This document shows, in pieces, positions 32,680 through 43,294 of a DNA stretch of 64,000 nt. The stretch lies in contig JAHBBC010000004.1 in the NCBI GenBank assembly GCA_019915015.1, positions 2,046,001 through 2,110,000 on the forward strand. Direction: 5' to 3'. A program made the translations under genes and the position numbers. The notes beneath the pieces are model-generated. The model made no database searches. It was not told the origin of the DNA and saw only the letters and a program-made list of their open reading frames with translations. Source of the DNA: Auriscalpium vulgare. Its lineage: Eukaryota > Basidiomycota > Agaricomycetes > Russulales > Auriscalpiaceae. Numbering within the stretch: the first letter of the stretch is position 1; each line of letters opens with the position of its first letter.

Positions 32680-33372
32680 AGTTTTTATACTAAGAGCGCG
32701 CAGGAATCGTGGTGGTGGTCGGAATTGAAGTGTGTCGATAGTGACTCTGAGCGCCGCATTCGAAGTTACGGCAACAGTCAGCGTCCTGTGACCTTGAGCT
32801 TGGAGTGACCTAAGGCAGCAGCTATGCTGCTTAACTTGCGAGAGAACAATGTAGCCATTGTTGAGTACCACGGCCTGAAGTGGAGGAAAGTATGCTCCAC
32901 AGTGGAAGGAAGAGACGGGGACAGAGGCAGTGTGCTGCGTGACAGTGGTCCGACAAGTCAACATCATCACATATATTGTGTAGGCAATGATGGCATCCTG
33001 ACTCTGCAGTGCTCGATTCCAACGCCCACTGCCGCTAGTCCACCGCTATCCACAAAGCATGTAATGCCACGTCGAAGACACAGGTGCGCTCGACGTCTCT
33101 CGACATAGGCCACCAGGAAATCACATCGTGTGGGTGAAACGTGACTCGAACGCGTGTGGATGAGTACTGGTACGTAACCCACTCAATACCCTGGGACTGG
33201 GACTTGCGCAATGCGAGCCCGTTAAAAAGAGTGCGAGGCCGGGATGGTTGGGGCTGGGACATTTGCTTCCGTGTGGTCCGTGCGCAGCTATGATCCGTTG
33301 CCATAGTCGTCGAGTCACTGTTCTCCCCTCGCTCAAATCCACTACGCCCGTCGACAGAGCAGGCAGCAGGTA
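32680..33372. promoter_or_regulatory. Divergent upstream region of M2 and the coiled-coil gene
   Basis: The M2-proximal part (to about 33110) is duplicated upstream of M3 (59660-60114). The remainder is unique. Short overlapping frames on both strands are not supported as genes. Confidence 0.5.
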
Positions 33373-34008
33373 ATGATGGTAATGCCTCCTCACCAGGGAG
33401 CGCCGTCGACCCAGCGGACTCGTACCTTGCGCCAGGCCGTGCAAGCCATCGCACCGCATCTCTTCCCGCACACTGCGCAAACGCTGAGAAGCCGCCGTCG
33501 CCGTCCCCGCTCCCCCTTCCGCAAGCACGCATCGTCCCCTCTTTCTGTCGCGTCGAGCTCCGATACCGACTCGGAGAGAAGCGTCATCGACGTGTTCAAC
33601 GACTGCCCGCGCCCATTCCTCCCCTCCGAGAGATCACAGGAAGGCGGCTTGAAGCTGCCGCCGCACTGGAGTTACACAGGCGGCGAGCCCTTGTTATCGC
33701 TCTCGTCACAGAACGTGGCGGGAAGACAGAACATAGAACAGTTCGAGGCCTTCCAGGAGCGGTTCAAGACGATGAAAGCACTCTTTCTGGAGCTGGAGCA
33801 AACATATCCAGAGCGGGCGGACGGATGGGAGGAGCTCATTGGTGAATACACAAGGCTCAGGGATGCATTCAAGAATGAGGCGGAGGAGCAGAAAGAACGT
33901 CAGCGTGAAGTTGAGCGCGCAAGGAAGGAATGTGAGAAGGACGAGGAGGAGCGATGGAGGGAAGACAGGACGGCTCAGTGGGTTCAGTTTTACAGAAGCA
34001 CCGCTTAA
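33373..34008 (+). CDS. Coiled-coil protein of unknown function
   Basis: Single-exon frame of 211 codons; ATGs at 33373 and 33382 are both possible starts. The N-terminal half is basic and Ser/Arg-rich (SRRRRPRSPF), followed by LPPHWSYTGGEPLL. The C-terminal half is a charged alpha-helix/coiled coil (FQERFKTMKALFLELEQ; EEQKERQREVERARKE). I do not recognise the family; the basic N-terminus plus coiled coil would suit a DNA- or scaffold-associated protein, but that is speculation. It converges with CHMP7, with 91 bp between stops. Lack of frame breaks over 636 bp supports it being real. Confidence 0.6.
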   Translation: MMVMPPHQGAPSTQRTRTLRQAVQAIAPHLFPHTAQTLRSRRRRPRSPFRKHASSPLSVASSSDTDSERSVIDVFNDCPRPFLPSERSQEGGLKLPPHWSYTGGEPLLSLSSQNVAGRQNIEQFEAFQERFKTMKALFLELEQTYPERADGWEELIGEYTRLRDAFKNEAEEQKERQREVERARKECEKDEEERWREDRTAQWVQFYRSTA

Positions 34009-34099
34009 ATGTGTTGCAGTCAGTTCGCATGGTTAAATATGATACAGCTTATGATGTCTATCCAGAAAGCAAGACTCAACAAAAACTCGACATATGCGC

Positions 34100-35710
34100 T
34101 CACGCAGCCTCTGCCTGCGCCTCGCGCACTGGTGCCTCCTGCCGGCTTCCCTGCGCGCGCTCTGCTTGTTCCACATCCCGCAAGCTAGCGCTCTCTCGCG
34201 CCTCCTGCTCGCGCCGCACGCGCTCCACATCCTCCCGCTCCCTGCGCTCCGCCTCGCCCTCCGCGACGAGCGCCGCGAGCTCCGCCTCGAGTTCATCCTC
34301 GTCAATATCGAGCCCTGCATCCGCGCGCGCCGCCTCGCCGCCCAGGCGCACCGCGTCGTCGACCTCCCGCGCGTCGGCGGACGCGGACGCGAGCGCCTCG
34401 AGCGTGCCCTCGACGGCGGCGCGCTGGAGCGCGGGGTGCGCGAGGATCGTGCGCAGGGTCGTCGTGGACGACTCATACGTCTTGAGGATCTGGAGGCGCG
34501 GTGAGCGCGGGCCGAGCAGGCAATGAGTGTGCCCACCTGGATATCGTCGGCGGCGGCTTCGACGCGCAGGAGCGTGCTCTGGAGGATCTCGAGGGAGCCG
34601 AGACGCTGCGTGAGCAGCGTTTCAAGCTGTTTGCGCGAGCGGATGTAACTTAGCGCGAGCTCCTTGCGCTTCTGGCGGAGGGCGGCGCTCGCTTTCTCGG
34701 TGCAGCTATGACAGGGTTATTAGGAAAAGATACAACGGACAGACGGGAACATACGCGTCGATCTTGGCAGTGATGCTGTCCACTTGAGCGGACATGCTCG
34801 ACACTGCCGTCTTGAGCTCTAACAAGCCCTGGTCTACCGCCGTGACCGCGGGCGGCTCGAGACTAGATTCGATGAATTTGATGACCTGCGCGAAACGTGA
34901 GGCAGGGCAAATTAGGACATGTCAAGGCCGGCCGCACCTCTTTGTCTGTGATTACCGCACGCCTGTCGCGCTCTAGGTACTTGACGAGGAGACGCAGGTC
35001 GCTGTCCGACAGGACGACGTCTGGCAGTGCCGCATGTGCGAACTCATCGCGGAACGAGTCAAAGGTGTACAGCGAGTCTGCCAAAGAGGCACCTGCCCGA
35101 CTGCGTTGCTTCGCGAGGACGGCATCGGCAGCGCGCTCGAGGAGCGTGACGACAACGTAGTCCCCCTTCACGCGTCTCCACCGCTCTGCGTCGCTCTCAT
35201 GGCCGCCGTCCTCGGTGCCGACGACGTTGAGCTGCTGCAGGGCCCACCACAGCGGCTTGGCGATGACGTAGGATGCGATGCGGTAAGGCAGCCAGCCGGG
35301 GTCGTAGATAGACTGCGTCGCGGACAGGAACTGGGCGCGAGGGATTAAAGCGTGGGTGCTGGCCAATTCGGTCTTCGCTAGTGGCAGGGTGGTCAGACAG
35401 TGAGCGCGCGCACGAGAACAGGGCGGCGTACGACGACGGTGCCCAAGCACAGCGGCTTCCCTGCGCCCTCGTATCGCAGCGCATCTGGAAGTCCTGGGTC
35501 CGCGTGTAGGATGAGCTTGTCGTTCGACTGGGGCTGCCAGCCGCGCGCGACTATGGCGTCGAGGGTGGTGTGCCACCACGCGACGTTGGCGCGGTAGGAG
35601 GTCGGATTGGAGTGTTTCTGGCGGGCGATGTCGGCGTAGAGAGACTGGATACGGGACGTTGAGAGGCCATTGAATGTCGGGAGTGAGGGTAGCTGATGGT
35701 GGATGGCCAT
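34100..35710 (-). CDS. CHMP7: CHMP7-like ESCRT-III protein
   Basis: Exon 1 (ATG at 35710) has the N-terminal region SRIQSLYADIARQKHSNP and WWHTTLDAIVARGWQ, typical of fungal CHMP7/Chm7 winged-helix N-termini. A second exon gives FRDEFAHAALPDVVLSDSD and LLVKYLERDRRAVI. The Snf7-type helical part follows (KRKELALSYIRSRKQLE; LQSTLLRVEAAADDIQ) with the acidic DIDEDELEAELAALVAEGE near the end, and a Glu/Arg-rich tail to the stop at 34100. The known role of the family is recruiting ESCRT-III to the inner nuclear membrane for nuclear-envelope sealing. It is divergent from T4 across ~710 bp. Two partial copies exist, at 6934-7585 and 41118-41475. Confidence 0.82.
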
Positions 35711-36422
35711 GCGAGGTCGACGTCGAGGACGGTGGGCGACAAGTCCGAGTTGGGAACCCCGTGTTTTGTACTAAATCGGATTGGTCCTCTTCCATCCACG
35801 TCCGGCCACATTGTGCCCAAATCTCTGACTTTTACTGTAGATTCGCTTGCGCAGTCCCGCGACCCGCCAACTCACGCCGTCGTCGACAACCATCGACCTG
35901 TACTCACTCGATTGTGTGCGATACAACGGACAAGGAACATCGACCGACGACAGCATATCTATGTGCTCTATCTTTCCCTGCACTGCGAAGCACCAGGTCC
36001 CACAGCGCGTTCCTGAGTCTGGACATGTGTCTCGCGAAGGTTAGTGAGGCCGCCTGACTTCGCCAAAATCATAGCGCTAACCATATAGCACAGCAGCCTA
36101 CGTCGGACAACGGCCTCGACGCCTTTTTGCATGACCACTGTGCACCCTGGGCAGCTCTCCCCATTGTCGTTCCATTTCCGAAACACCTCCGATCACGGCG
36201 CGCCCGCACCACTGTCCTCAGGCTAGCCGGCTTCGAGATCAAACGTATCGCAGTTTTCGCTGGCGAATCGTGACATCCTGGCATCGAAGTGCCGGATTGT
36301 GGCAGTGAGGACATGAGGCGCTTGCCGCCTGCGCGTCCGATATATACCTCCCGGCGCATTCCCTGCAAGTGAGCGCTCAATTGTCGTTCCTCTCCCACCG
36401 CCCACGACCGCGAGCACCCGCG
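35711..36422. promoter_or_regulatory. Divergent promoter region of CHMP7 and T4
   Basis: A TATATA-containing segment lies near 36340, about 80 bp before the T4 start, followed by a pyrimidine-rich run. The region is duplicated at 7480-8119. No additional gene seen. Confidence 0.5.
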
Positions 36423-37783
36423 ATGTCCTTCCTGCGCGCTGCCCTTGTCGCCCCCGCGCTCCTGCTCGCCCGCTCCGCCCTCGGCCAGCTCACCGCGCCG
36501 GGCTGTCAAACTGGATGGGAATGGGTGCGTGCCGCCGCTATTTTCATCCGATACGGGGCGCTGACAACGACGCTCTGCGCTAGTCGTTCAACACACTTGG
36601 GCAGGACCCCTGCACGGTCGTCGCGTACTTGGAGTCGACATGCTTCGGCGGGAGTACGTGCGCTCGCTACATGTGCGGCGAGATCGACGCTCATCGGCGC
36701 CGCCACAGCGTTCTCAATCCCAGCACTCACACCCGGCCACCACTATACGGGCCCGAGCGACGCGCAGGACGGCAACCCCTGTAGCTGCAACAGCGTCTCG
36801 TATAACCTGATTAGTGCATGCGACGCCTGCCAGGGCTCCGTGTGGACCCAGTGCGTATCGCCAGCTTGAAGGTCGCATGTGTGGCGCATACGCTAATCGT
36901 CGCCGCAGATGGTCGGAGTGGTCGTTAAACTGCACGCAGGTGGCCCCGGCCGGAACGTCAGTGCTATCGCCCCGAGATGCTGTGTGATCGCTGATAGAAT
37001 CCTGAACCCCGCACAGGTATCCATATGACATCCCGCCCGGCACGCGCGTCCCCCACTGGGCCTACCTCGACACGACCGTAAGCACCTTCTCCCGCGCTTC
37101 GCCCGCAGGACGCGTCCTGAGAACGCCCGCAGAAAAACGACACATGGAACAATTTCACTGCCTTCGCCACAGGAGGTACGCTTCTCTCTCTGAGCCTCTG
37201 TCTTCCATTTTCTCTGATGACACACACGCGCGCGCATCTCAGATTCTCCCGAGTCTACCGCTACCGCAGCCCCCTCGACTGCGACCAGCGGCCAGTCGTC
37301 GGCCACCTCGACCGCAGCTGGCACAGGCGGAGCGGGCGCACAGTCGGGCGGCGCGACGAGTGGTCACCACAGCTCGCACGCTGGCGCGATCGCAGGCGGC
37401 GTCGTTGGGGGCATCGTCGGGCTTGCGCTACTTGCTGGAATTGCCGCATGGCTCGTCCGCCGGAACCGCCTGCGCCGCAACGCGCCCGGCGAGGGCGCAC
37501 ATGAGGACATGGCGCAGGCCGGGTACAGCTCATTCTCGCCGAGTGCACCCGAGACACCGCAGAAGTACTACGTGCGTGACTCCGACGGCTGTGGCATGGG
37601 CGTGTGCGCTGATAGTGCCTGGGGGGCTTGTAGAATCCGTCGGATCCGTCGACATATCCGGCCCATCCGCCCCCGTCGACGTCGCCTACGATCCACACGA
37701 CGAACACCGGCGCCGTGTACCAGAACAGCCACACTGAATTACGTCCGAACCAGCAGACGTACAGTGGCCTTCCGGAAGTCTGA
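36423..37783 (+). CDS. Secreted/single-pass membrane protein, T family (T4)
   Basis: Start at 36423, signal peptide (LRAALVAPALLLARSALG) then LTAPGCQTGWEW. Ectodomain exons: LGQDPCTVVAYLESTC, an intron at about 36654-36709, CSCNSVSYNLISACDACQG, WSEWSLNC and VPHWAYLDTT. These are followed by NDTWNNFTAFA, a long Ser/Thr/Gly stalk, the helix VVGGIVGLALLAGIAAWLV, RRNRLRRN, and a tail with NPSDPSTYPAHPPPS and terminal YSGLPEV. All traced splice phases fit, and no lesion was found. This is the best-preserved copy and a good reference for the family. Confidence 0.82.
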
Positions 37784-38875
37784 TCGTCCTTGTTGCGATC
37801 AACTCTATTGCGCGCTGTTCTGCTATGTATTGAGGGACTCTTACGATTCGGCGCTCTATTATCTTGATCTACGCCGGCATGGGCGCGTTGGTCGGGCGTT
37901 TTGAATGGACGATATTATTCGGTAATCTTGCAAGGAATCATACTATTTCTCAATGGATTCATGGGTTGGAGCAAAACGATCATGACAAGCGACGACCACG
38001 AATGTGATTAGAGATGGCGCTCACTGCACGTCCTCGGCGTAGGCTAGGGCTTGGACCTCGCTGTACATCGGCGGGCGGCTGCGCTGCGTTGGGAAATTTC
38101 GCCAGGCTCGGGCCGCGAACTTGATCAGTCACCGCACTAGCTAGTCACGGTCTGGGTATTCCTTGCAGAGGCAAGACTTGAGTACTTGAAGCTTGAGTGC
38201 TGCTTAGGCTTTGAAGTAATTAAACGCGCCAACAGCACCATAAAAACAAGCGGTATCCGTCCCCTGTCTAATGAATGGCTATTCGGCACCGCTCTAGAGA
38301 TGGGGAAAGGAATGTCGCGACGCTGTCGACGCCGACACTCGCCGCGTAATATTAATTAGTAAACTCACAGGTTGGTGCCAGCTAGTGGCCGCGACGCTGC
38401 GACTATCGCGGTCTTTGAAGACCAAGCACCGGCCGACGGTGCAGACAATAGGACGAGCCGCTGGATTTCAAACTGGCGCGTCTCGAACATGGCAAATAGG
38501 ATAATGATAGAAGTGCAGAAGAGCTATGTCAAGCATAGGGGTATCAAGGGTATAGATGGTCCGTTGGAAAACGCAGGCGTGAAGCCGAGAAATTCGAACG
38601 CACACTCGCGATGCCGCCCCGCTTGCCGGTCACCTAGTGTGGCTTGAGTTTCCGACAACAAGCACCGGTATAAATTAACGGAGGCGACGAGCACCACAAA
38701 CAGTCCAGCTGCCTGTGGGCTTACACGCCCGCCCGATGCAATCAAAATTGCCCGACACATGCAGTGGTGAAAGCGGGGTCACCATCGCTGGTCTGAAGCA
38801 CTCAAGATAGCCACGGACGGGCATGTAAAAAAGACGATACCCTGCATGCAAGCCTTATTAGGGGCGAACACAATG
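37784..38875. other. Spacer with a possible membrane-protein remnant
   Basis: At about 38400-38760 the minus strand reads CRAILIASGG and, in pieces, CTSIIILFAMFETRQ, hydrophobic and perhaps a decayed membrane protein. The part from 38583 onward is duplicated at 41645. Nothing else can be supported. Confidence 0.4.
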
Positions 38876-39589
38876 TCAAATTCGAGTGCCGACCTTCTGT
38901 ACAGTTGCAGACTTGTCGACACAGACTTGCAGCCTGCTTATGTCGGCATGGACAACGTCCAGCTGCAGTTTTGTTTGGATAGAAACAGACATCTGCGTCC
39001 CAGATTAAGGTCTATACTGATCGCAAATATATAAGAGCGCGCACTGTGAAGTTTCCGATAGAATCATCCAGCTGCTGGTGGATGTCTTTGATGAGGCACT
39101 CATCCTTCCGGACGCGAAGAAAGCGAACAGCTCGCGAAGCTGTGCAAAGTTCATGGAGCTGTTCATTGATTCGCTGGAGAGACCTAAAACCGTGAGTTCG
39201 CATTGTAAATTCAAAAGAGTCTATCACGAGATACACACTGATCAAATGCGTGGATAGCGATCTTGATAGGTGGGGAGATGTTTGTGGCGTCAGGGATAGT
39301 AAATTCGAGTAGAGCGCTGATTTGATCCACGCGATCGGCGATGCTCTGCGCATCTTCCTTGTTGGATTTCACGGTCTGTGGATCAAGTCAATTGACGTCC
39401 AAATGAGCAGACGCGTGCTCGTACACGAGAAAGGGTGAGAAGAAATGCTAGGCCGCCGGTCAGGCTCTTGAGAGGTGGGAATGCATCCGCGGACTCCTTC
39501 AACGCTTCTAGGGCAAGGACAGCAGCGTCCGAGGACACTTCCTTGATTCGCCCCCGAGTCCGCGAGCCCATACGAGGCCACCGCATCAT
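38876..39589 (-). pseudogene. MLKL-NTD-like helical-domain gene, degraded copy (A)
   Basis: Exons match copy B: AALEALKESADAFPPL-type segment (here VLALEALKESADAFPPLKS, from an ATG at 39589), VKSNKEDAQSIADRVDQI, LQRINEQLHELCTASRAV, KDECLIKDIHQQLDDSI and IQTKLQLDVVHADIS. The initial exon of B (MHGFTLRRP) is not preserved, and near the end the frame differs so that the protein stops at 38876-38878, about 45 residues earlier than B. It could still encode a shorter four-helix protein, but it is probably decaying. Confidence 0.6.
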
Positions 39590-40035
39590 GGGTTGAAAGA
39601 CCTGTGCTCCAGGGCTGAGGATGCTGTTTCGGAGTCAGGATGGGGGACGAAAGACTCGGGCCAAAGGAAAGATACACACCTTTTATGAGAGCCACTTATC
39701 GATAGGCAGTGTCCTAGGATGCTGGCATGATATGTAGAAGGTTCAGGCAGAAAAACGTGCTTCACACGTGTGATTCAAAGCACTGCAAAAGAGTCAGCTG
39801 GTCCCTGGCTAGGCCTGTACCGTGTCCGAGCTAGACGCGCCCGCCGCCAGGTTGAAACCCAGTGGCTCGTCTTTAGTCTCCGTAGCTAGACCTTATCGTG
39901 TCAAAAGATGATCGTTCTTACGGGGTAGAAGGACTGCTTTAGTTCAAGAGTTGTATGTAACTTACATGGCCCCATATTCTATCCTTGTTCGTCTCCGTGT
40001 GATGGTTCTTACAACTCGCGGCAACAATCCGTAAT
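39590..40035. other. Upstream region of copy A
   Basis: Homologous to the promoter of copy B (42760-43290), which has an extra internal duplication. Contains gtgcttcacacgtg. No gene seen. Confidence 0.5.
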
Positions 40036-40318
40036 CTAATCCGTGTCTGGCATGAATGCGGTCTTCCAGAAAATGTTAGTCTCGCAACGACATGGTAATG
40101 CGAAGGCGGTGCGTACAAAGTGTCTGCGATGCCGCTGTGAGCCCGCTTCGTCGATCGCAGCAATCTCCTCCTGCGTGAGCGCAGGCGCATTCGCTACAGC
40201 GATGCAATCCGCGAGCCGCAACTCCTTCGCGGTCGTCCTGCAACGCACGGCGCTCAGCCCCAGCAAGTAGCAGAAACGCACGCAGCAATCACGTCACGAC
40301 CACGATGCCCTTCTCGCG
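40036..40318 (-). pseudogene. 3' fragment of aldo/keto reductase
   Basis: Matches the last two exons of the reductase at 43295-43560: AIDEAGSQRHRRHF, the intron, then TAFMPDTD and stop at 40036-40038. It ends near 40318, where sequence switches abruptly to the MFS upstream/first-exon fragment. Confidence 0.85.
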
Positions 40319-40642
40319 CAGAACACATACGGGGGCACAGCGGGGTCGCCATTCGGATGATGGACGTTCACGGGGTCCTCTTGGATGCGGAGAGAGGACT
40401 TGATTTCATGAGTCAAAGCGTCATGAGTCAAAGCGTGTTTGTTCGGTTGGTAGTGAAGAGGGGCGATACTTAGATGTAGGCTCGTGTGAGTTGGTGACAT
40501 TGGGCAGTGAAAACAGAAACGCACGGTCCGCTCAGCCTCCAAATCCTGCGTTGTGCCTCTGCTTCCCGTACTTTGAATACCAGCAGCGGGAGAGGTCGTC
40601 GTGGTGGTCGAATTTAAGATGAGTCGACAATGAGAGCGCTCC
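40319..40642 (-). pseudogene. 5' fragment of MFS sugar transporter with upstream DNA
   Basis: Reads RIQEDPVNVHHPNGDPAVPPYV on the minus strand, matching the first exons of M2/M3 (RIQEDPVNFDHPNGDAVVPPYV), and continues into their upstream DNA (tactttgaatac; gtggtcgaattt). It is cut at 40319 directly after the codons for VPPYVF. Confidence 0.85.
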
Positions 40643-40970
40643 GCGTTCGCTGTGTTGCTCCTCGCTGTTGCGTTTTTTCCGTGGGCGGCATTCGCGGCAC
40701 GCATTGGCCGACCGCGGCCGCGACGAGGATGATGTCAAGATGATGTGTCCGAGGAAGAGGAAGGGGAAGGCGCAGCGGATAATCACCCGGAGGGCATCGC
40801 ATCGCGAGGCAGGAAGGGAAGGTCCTGCGCCGGCCCTCTGTCACTGCGGGGTGGATTGTGGTCGCTGTTGCAGGCATCGTCGCCGTCACGCTGCTCGTCC
40901 TGCGAATGCACTCGCGCGCAGAACTAGAAGTTAGTCTTCATTCAGATGCACCCTGTGAGACATTAAATAA
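40643..40970 (+). pseudogene. 3' fragment of DUF202 gene
   Basis: Matches the last exon of the DUF202 gene at 59113-59400 in reverse orientation (cggcattcgcggcacg; ccggagggcatcgc; gcaggcatcgtcgccg), with frameshifting indels. Together with the adjoining MFS fragment it is a compressed reverse copy of the DUF202-M3 junction region. Confidence 0.8.
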
Positions 40971-41117
40971 TAATTATTCATCGCGGACTACGGGATTAGC
41001 CGCGTACATCCTCTGTAGACCCTCTTTAACCGCGATATGGTACTGCTCCCCGAGGAAGAATAGGCAGCTCGAACCTCCGCAAGCCTAGGATAATCCGCCC
41101 GCGCCTCGCCGCGCACT

Positions 41118-41475
41118 TGTGCCACCACGACCTTGGTGCGGTAGGAGGTCGGATTGGAGTGCTTCTTCTGGCGGGCGATGTCGGCGTAGAGAGACTGGTT
41201 ACGGGACATTGAGAGACCACTGAGTGTCGGGAGTGAGGGTAGCTGAAGAATGACCGGCCATGCGAGGTCGACGTCGAGGAATGAGCGGCAAGTCCGAGTT
41301 GGGAACCCCGTGTTTTGTACTGAATCGAACTGGTCATAATCACCAGTATATTCGCTGCTAAGTCCCGCGGTCCGCCACTAGTAGTACAGGCAATTCATAC
41401 CGTCGGAGTCTGCGACCATCCTTATAGTACGGTCTCTAGCTTTGCTCACTCAATCTTGTGCGATACAACGGCAAA
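41118..41475 (-). pseudogene. Second 5' fragment of CHMP7
   Basis: Encodes SLYADIARQKKHSNPTSYR and the upstream DNA of CHMP7 exon 1, matching 35590-35925. It ends near 41118 with the sequence following the first ~40 codons missing. Confidence 0.8.
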
Positions 41476-41880
41476 AAAACCGTCGCCCTATATCTGCAAA
41501 ACTTTCATGAGAGAAAGCAATAACGACAGAGCTACGGACGAAACAAGTGACTAGCGACTCCGGAAACTGGGGCCCAACTCTGGGACCAACTATGATGATA
41601 CGTTTTTTTTGGAAGGTTTGTGCTTTAGGTATTTTTAGAGGCTGAAGCTCAGAAAATCGAACACACACTCGCGATGCCGTCCCGCTTGCCGTCACCTAGT
41701 GTGGCTTGAATTTCCAGGCTGCAAGCGCTGGAGTTATATGGTTATAACGGAGAGCGCGGTCGAAAGGACGCGCTTCAATCCGTGGGCGCCGGCGACAGAC
41801 AGCACATCAGCTGCCTGTTCGCTTACACGCCCGCCCGATGCAATCAAAAATGCCCGACGCATGCAGTGGTGAAAGCGGGG
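41476..41880. other. Spacer, partly second copy of 38583-38875
   Basis: From 41645 it matches the left duplication copy. The minus strand reads RRAFLIASGG near 41830-41860, as in the left copy; whether this is a downstream exon of copy B is unclear. Confidence 0.4.
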
Positions 41881-42760
41881 TCACCATCGCTGGTCTGAAG
41901 CACTCAAGATAGCCACGGACGGGCATGTAAAAAAGACGATACGCTGCAAGCAAGCCTGATTAGGAGCAAATATGATGTCAAATTTGAGCCCACCGACCTT
42001 GTGTTCAATTATAGAATTGTTAACACAGTCTTGCAGCTTACTTATGTCGGCATGGACAACGTCCAGCTGCAGTTTGGTTTGGATAGAAACAGACATCTGC
42101 ATCCCAGATTAATGCTATGCTGATCGCAAGATATAAGAGTGCGCACTGTGAAGGTTCCGATAGAATCATCCAGCTGTTGGTGGATGTCTTTGATGCGGCC
42201 CTCATCCTTTCGGACGCGAATAAAACGAACAACTCGCGAGGCTTTGCAAACTTCATGGAGTTGTTCATTGATTCGCTGGAGAGACCTACAACTGTGAGTT
42301 CGTAACGCACATTCAAGCTTGTATATCACCAGATACACACTGATCGAAGGCTTCGATAGCGAGCTTGATAGGTGGGGAGATGTTCGTGGCGTCAGGGATA
42401 GTATATTCGAGTAGAGCGCTGATTTGATCAACGCGATCGGCGATGCACTGCGCATCTTCCTTGTTGGACTTCATGGTCTGTGGTTCACGTCAGATAACGT
42501 CCAAATGAACAGGCGCGTACTCGTACACGAGAGAGGGTGAGAAGAAATGATAGGCCGCCAGTCAGGCTCTTGAGAGGTGGAAACGCATCCGCGGACTCCT
42601 TCAACGCTTCGATGGCAAGGACAGCAGCGTCCGAGGACAACTTGATTCGTCCCCGACTCCGCGATGCCATACGGGGCCACGGCATCGTGGGTCGAGAGAC
42701 CCGTGCTGCGCTGAGCGCGCTGTCGAGTGAGGATGGGCGACGAAGAGTGAAGCCATGCAC
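41881..42760 (-). CDS. Small protein with MLKL-NTD-like four-helix domain (B)
   Basis: Four exons from an ATG at 42760 to a stop at 41881-41883, about 230 residues. Order of motifs: VLAIEALKESADAFPPLKS then LTGGLSFLL; MKSNKEDAQCIADRVDQI; PDATNISPPIKLAIEAF; LQRINEQLHEVCKASRVVRF; KDEGRIKDIHQQLDDSI; IQTKLQLDVVHADISKLQ. This is the layout of the helical N-terminal domain found in many Agaricomycete NLR- and kinase-type proteins and related to the MLKL N-terminal bundle. Here it occurs alone, with only a ~50 residue tail and no NACHT, WD40 or kinase domain. Stand-alone versions could be signalling adaptors or cell-death executors; that is inference. Confidence 0.65.
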
Positions 42761-43095
42761 ATCTTCTTTTATAAGCCACGTATCGAAAGGCAGTGCCCTA
42801 GGATGCAGGCATCCGCGAGGAAAAAATGTGTTTCACACGTGGGCTTCAAAGCTCTGCAACAATGAGTGAGCCGGTCCCTGGCTTAAGCCTGTACCGTCGA
42901 GCTCGAGACGCACCGGGTTGGAGCACGCTGTGGAGTCAGGATGGGAGACGAAGACTCAAGCCAAAGGAAAAATGCACATCTTGAAGCCACATATCGAGAG
43001 GCAGGGTCCTACGATGCTGGCGTCCATCAGGAAAACAGCGTGCTTCACACGTGGGCTTCAAAGCTCTGCAACCACGAGTCAGCTGGCCATGCATC
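42720..43095. repeat. ~200-bp tandem duplication upstream of copy B
   Basis: The segment from about 42725 to 42870 (gaggatgggcgacgaaga ... cacacgtgggcttcaaagctctgcaac) recurs with differences at about 42935-43080. Copy A has only one such unit, so this promoter was enlarged after or during the duplication. Both units contain CACACGTG. Confidence 0.7.
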
Positions 43096-43294
43096 GTCCG
43101 CAGTGATGTCGCGTTCCCAGTGGCTCGTCGTTAGTCTCCGTAGCTAGACCTCATGGTATCAGAAGATGATCGTTCTGAATACAACCACGAGGCAGAAGGA
43201 CTGCTTTAGTTGTATGTAACTTACATGGCCCCTTATTCTATCCTTGTTCGTCTCTGTGTAATGGTTCTTACAACTCGCGGCAACAATCCGTAAT

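Larger units (their letters stand above)
28651..33110. repeat. Segmental duplication K4-M2 and upstream, inverted copy at 59650-64000
   Basis: The order K4, M2, M2 upstream (including ggtgcgctcgacg near 33085) is repeated in reverse orientation as M3 upstream, M3, K5 at the right end of the window. A third, partly deleted direct copy is K1-M1 (9802-13453). Homology stops near 33110 and 59660. Confidence 0.75.
35096..37783. repeat. Segmental duplication CHMP7 5' half - T4; direct copy at 6934-9406
   Basis: The 5' half of CHMP7, the intergenic region and T4 are repeated in the same order and orientation at 6934-9406, where the CHMP7 part is broken and T3 is intact. Confidence 0.8.
38583..40318. 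repeat. Direct duplication (~1.7-1.9 kb); second copy 41645-43590
   Basis: Both copies carry, in order, a short upstream block (cacactcgcgatgccg), an MLKL-NTD-like gene (minus), its promoter, and the 3' end of an aldo/keto reductase (minus). In the right copy the reductase continues into a complete gene; in the left copy it ends at a junction near 40318. Confidence 0.8.
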
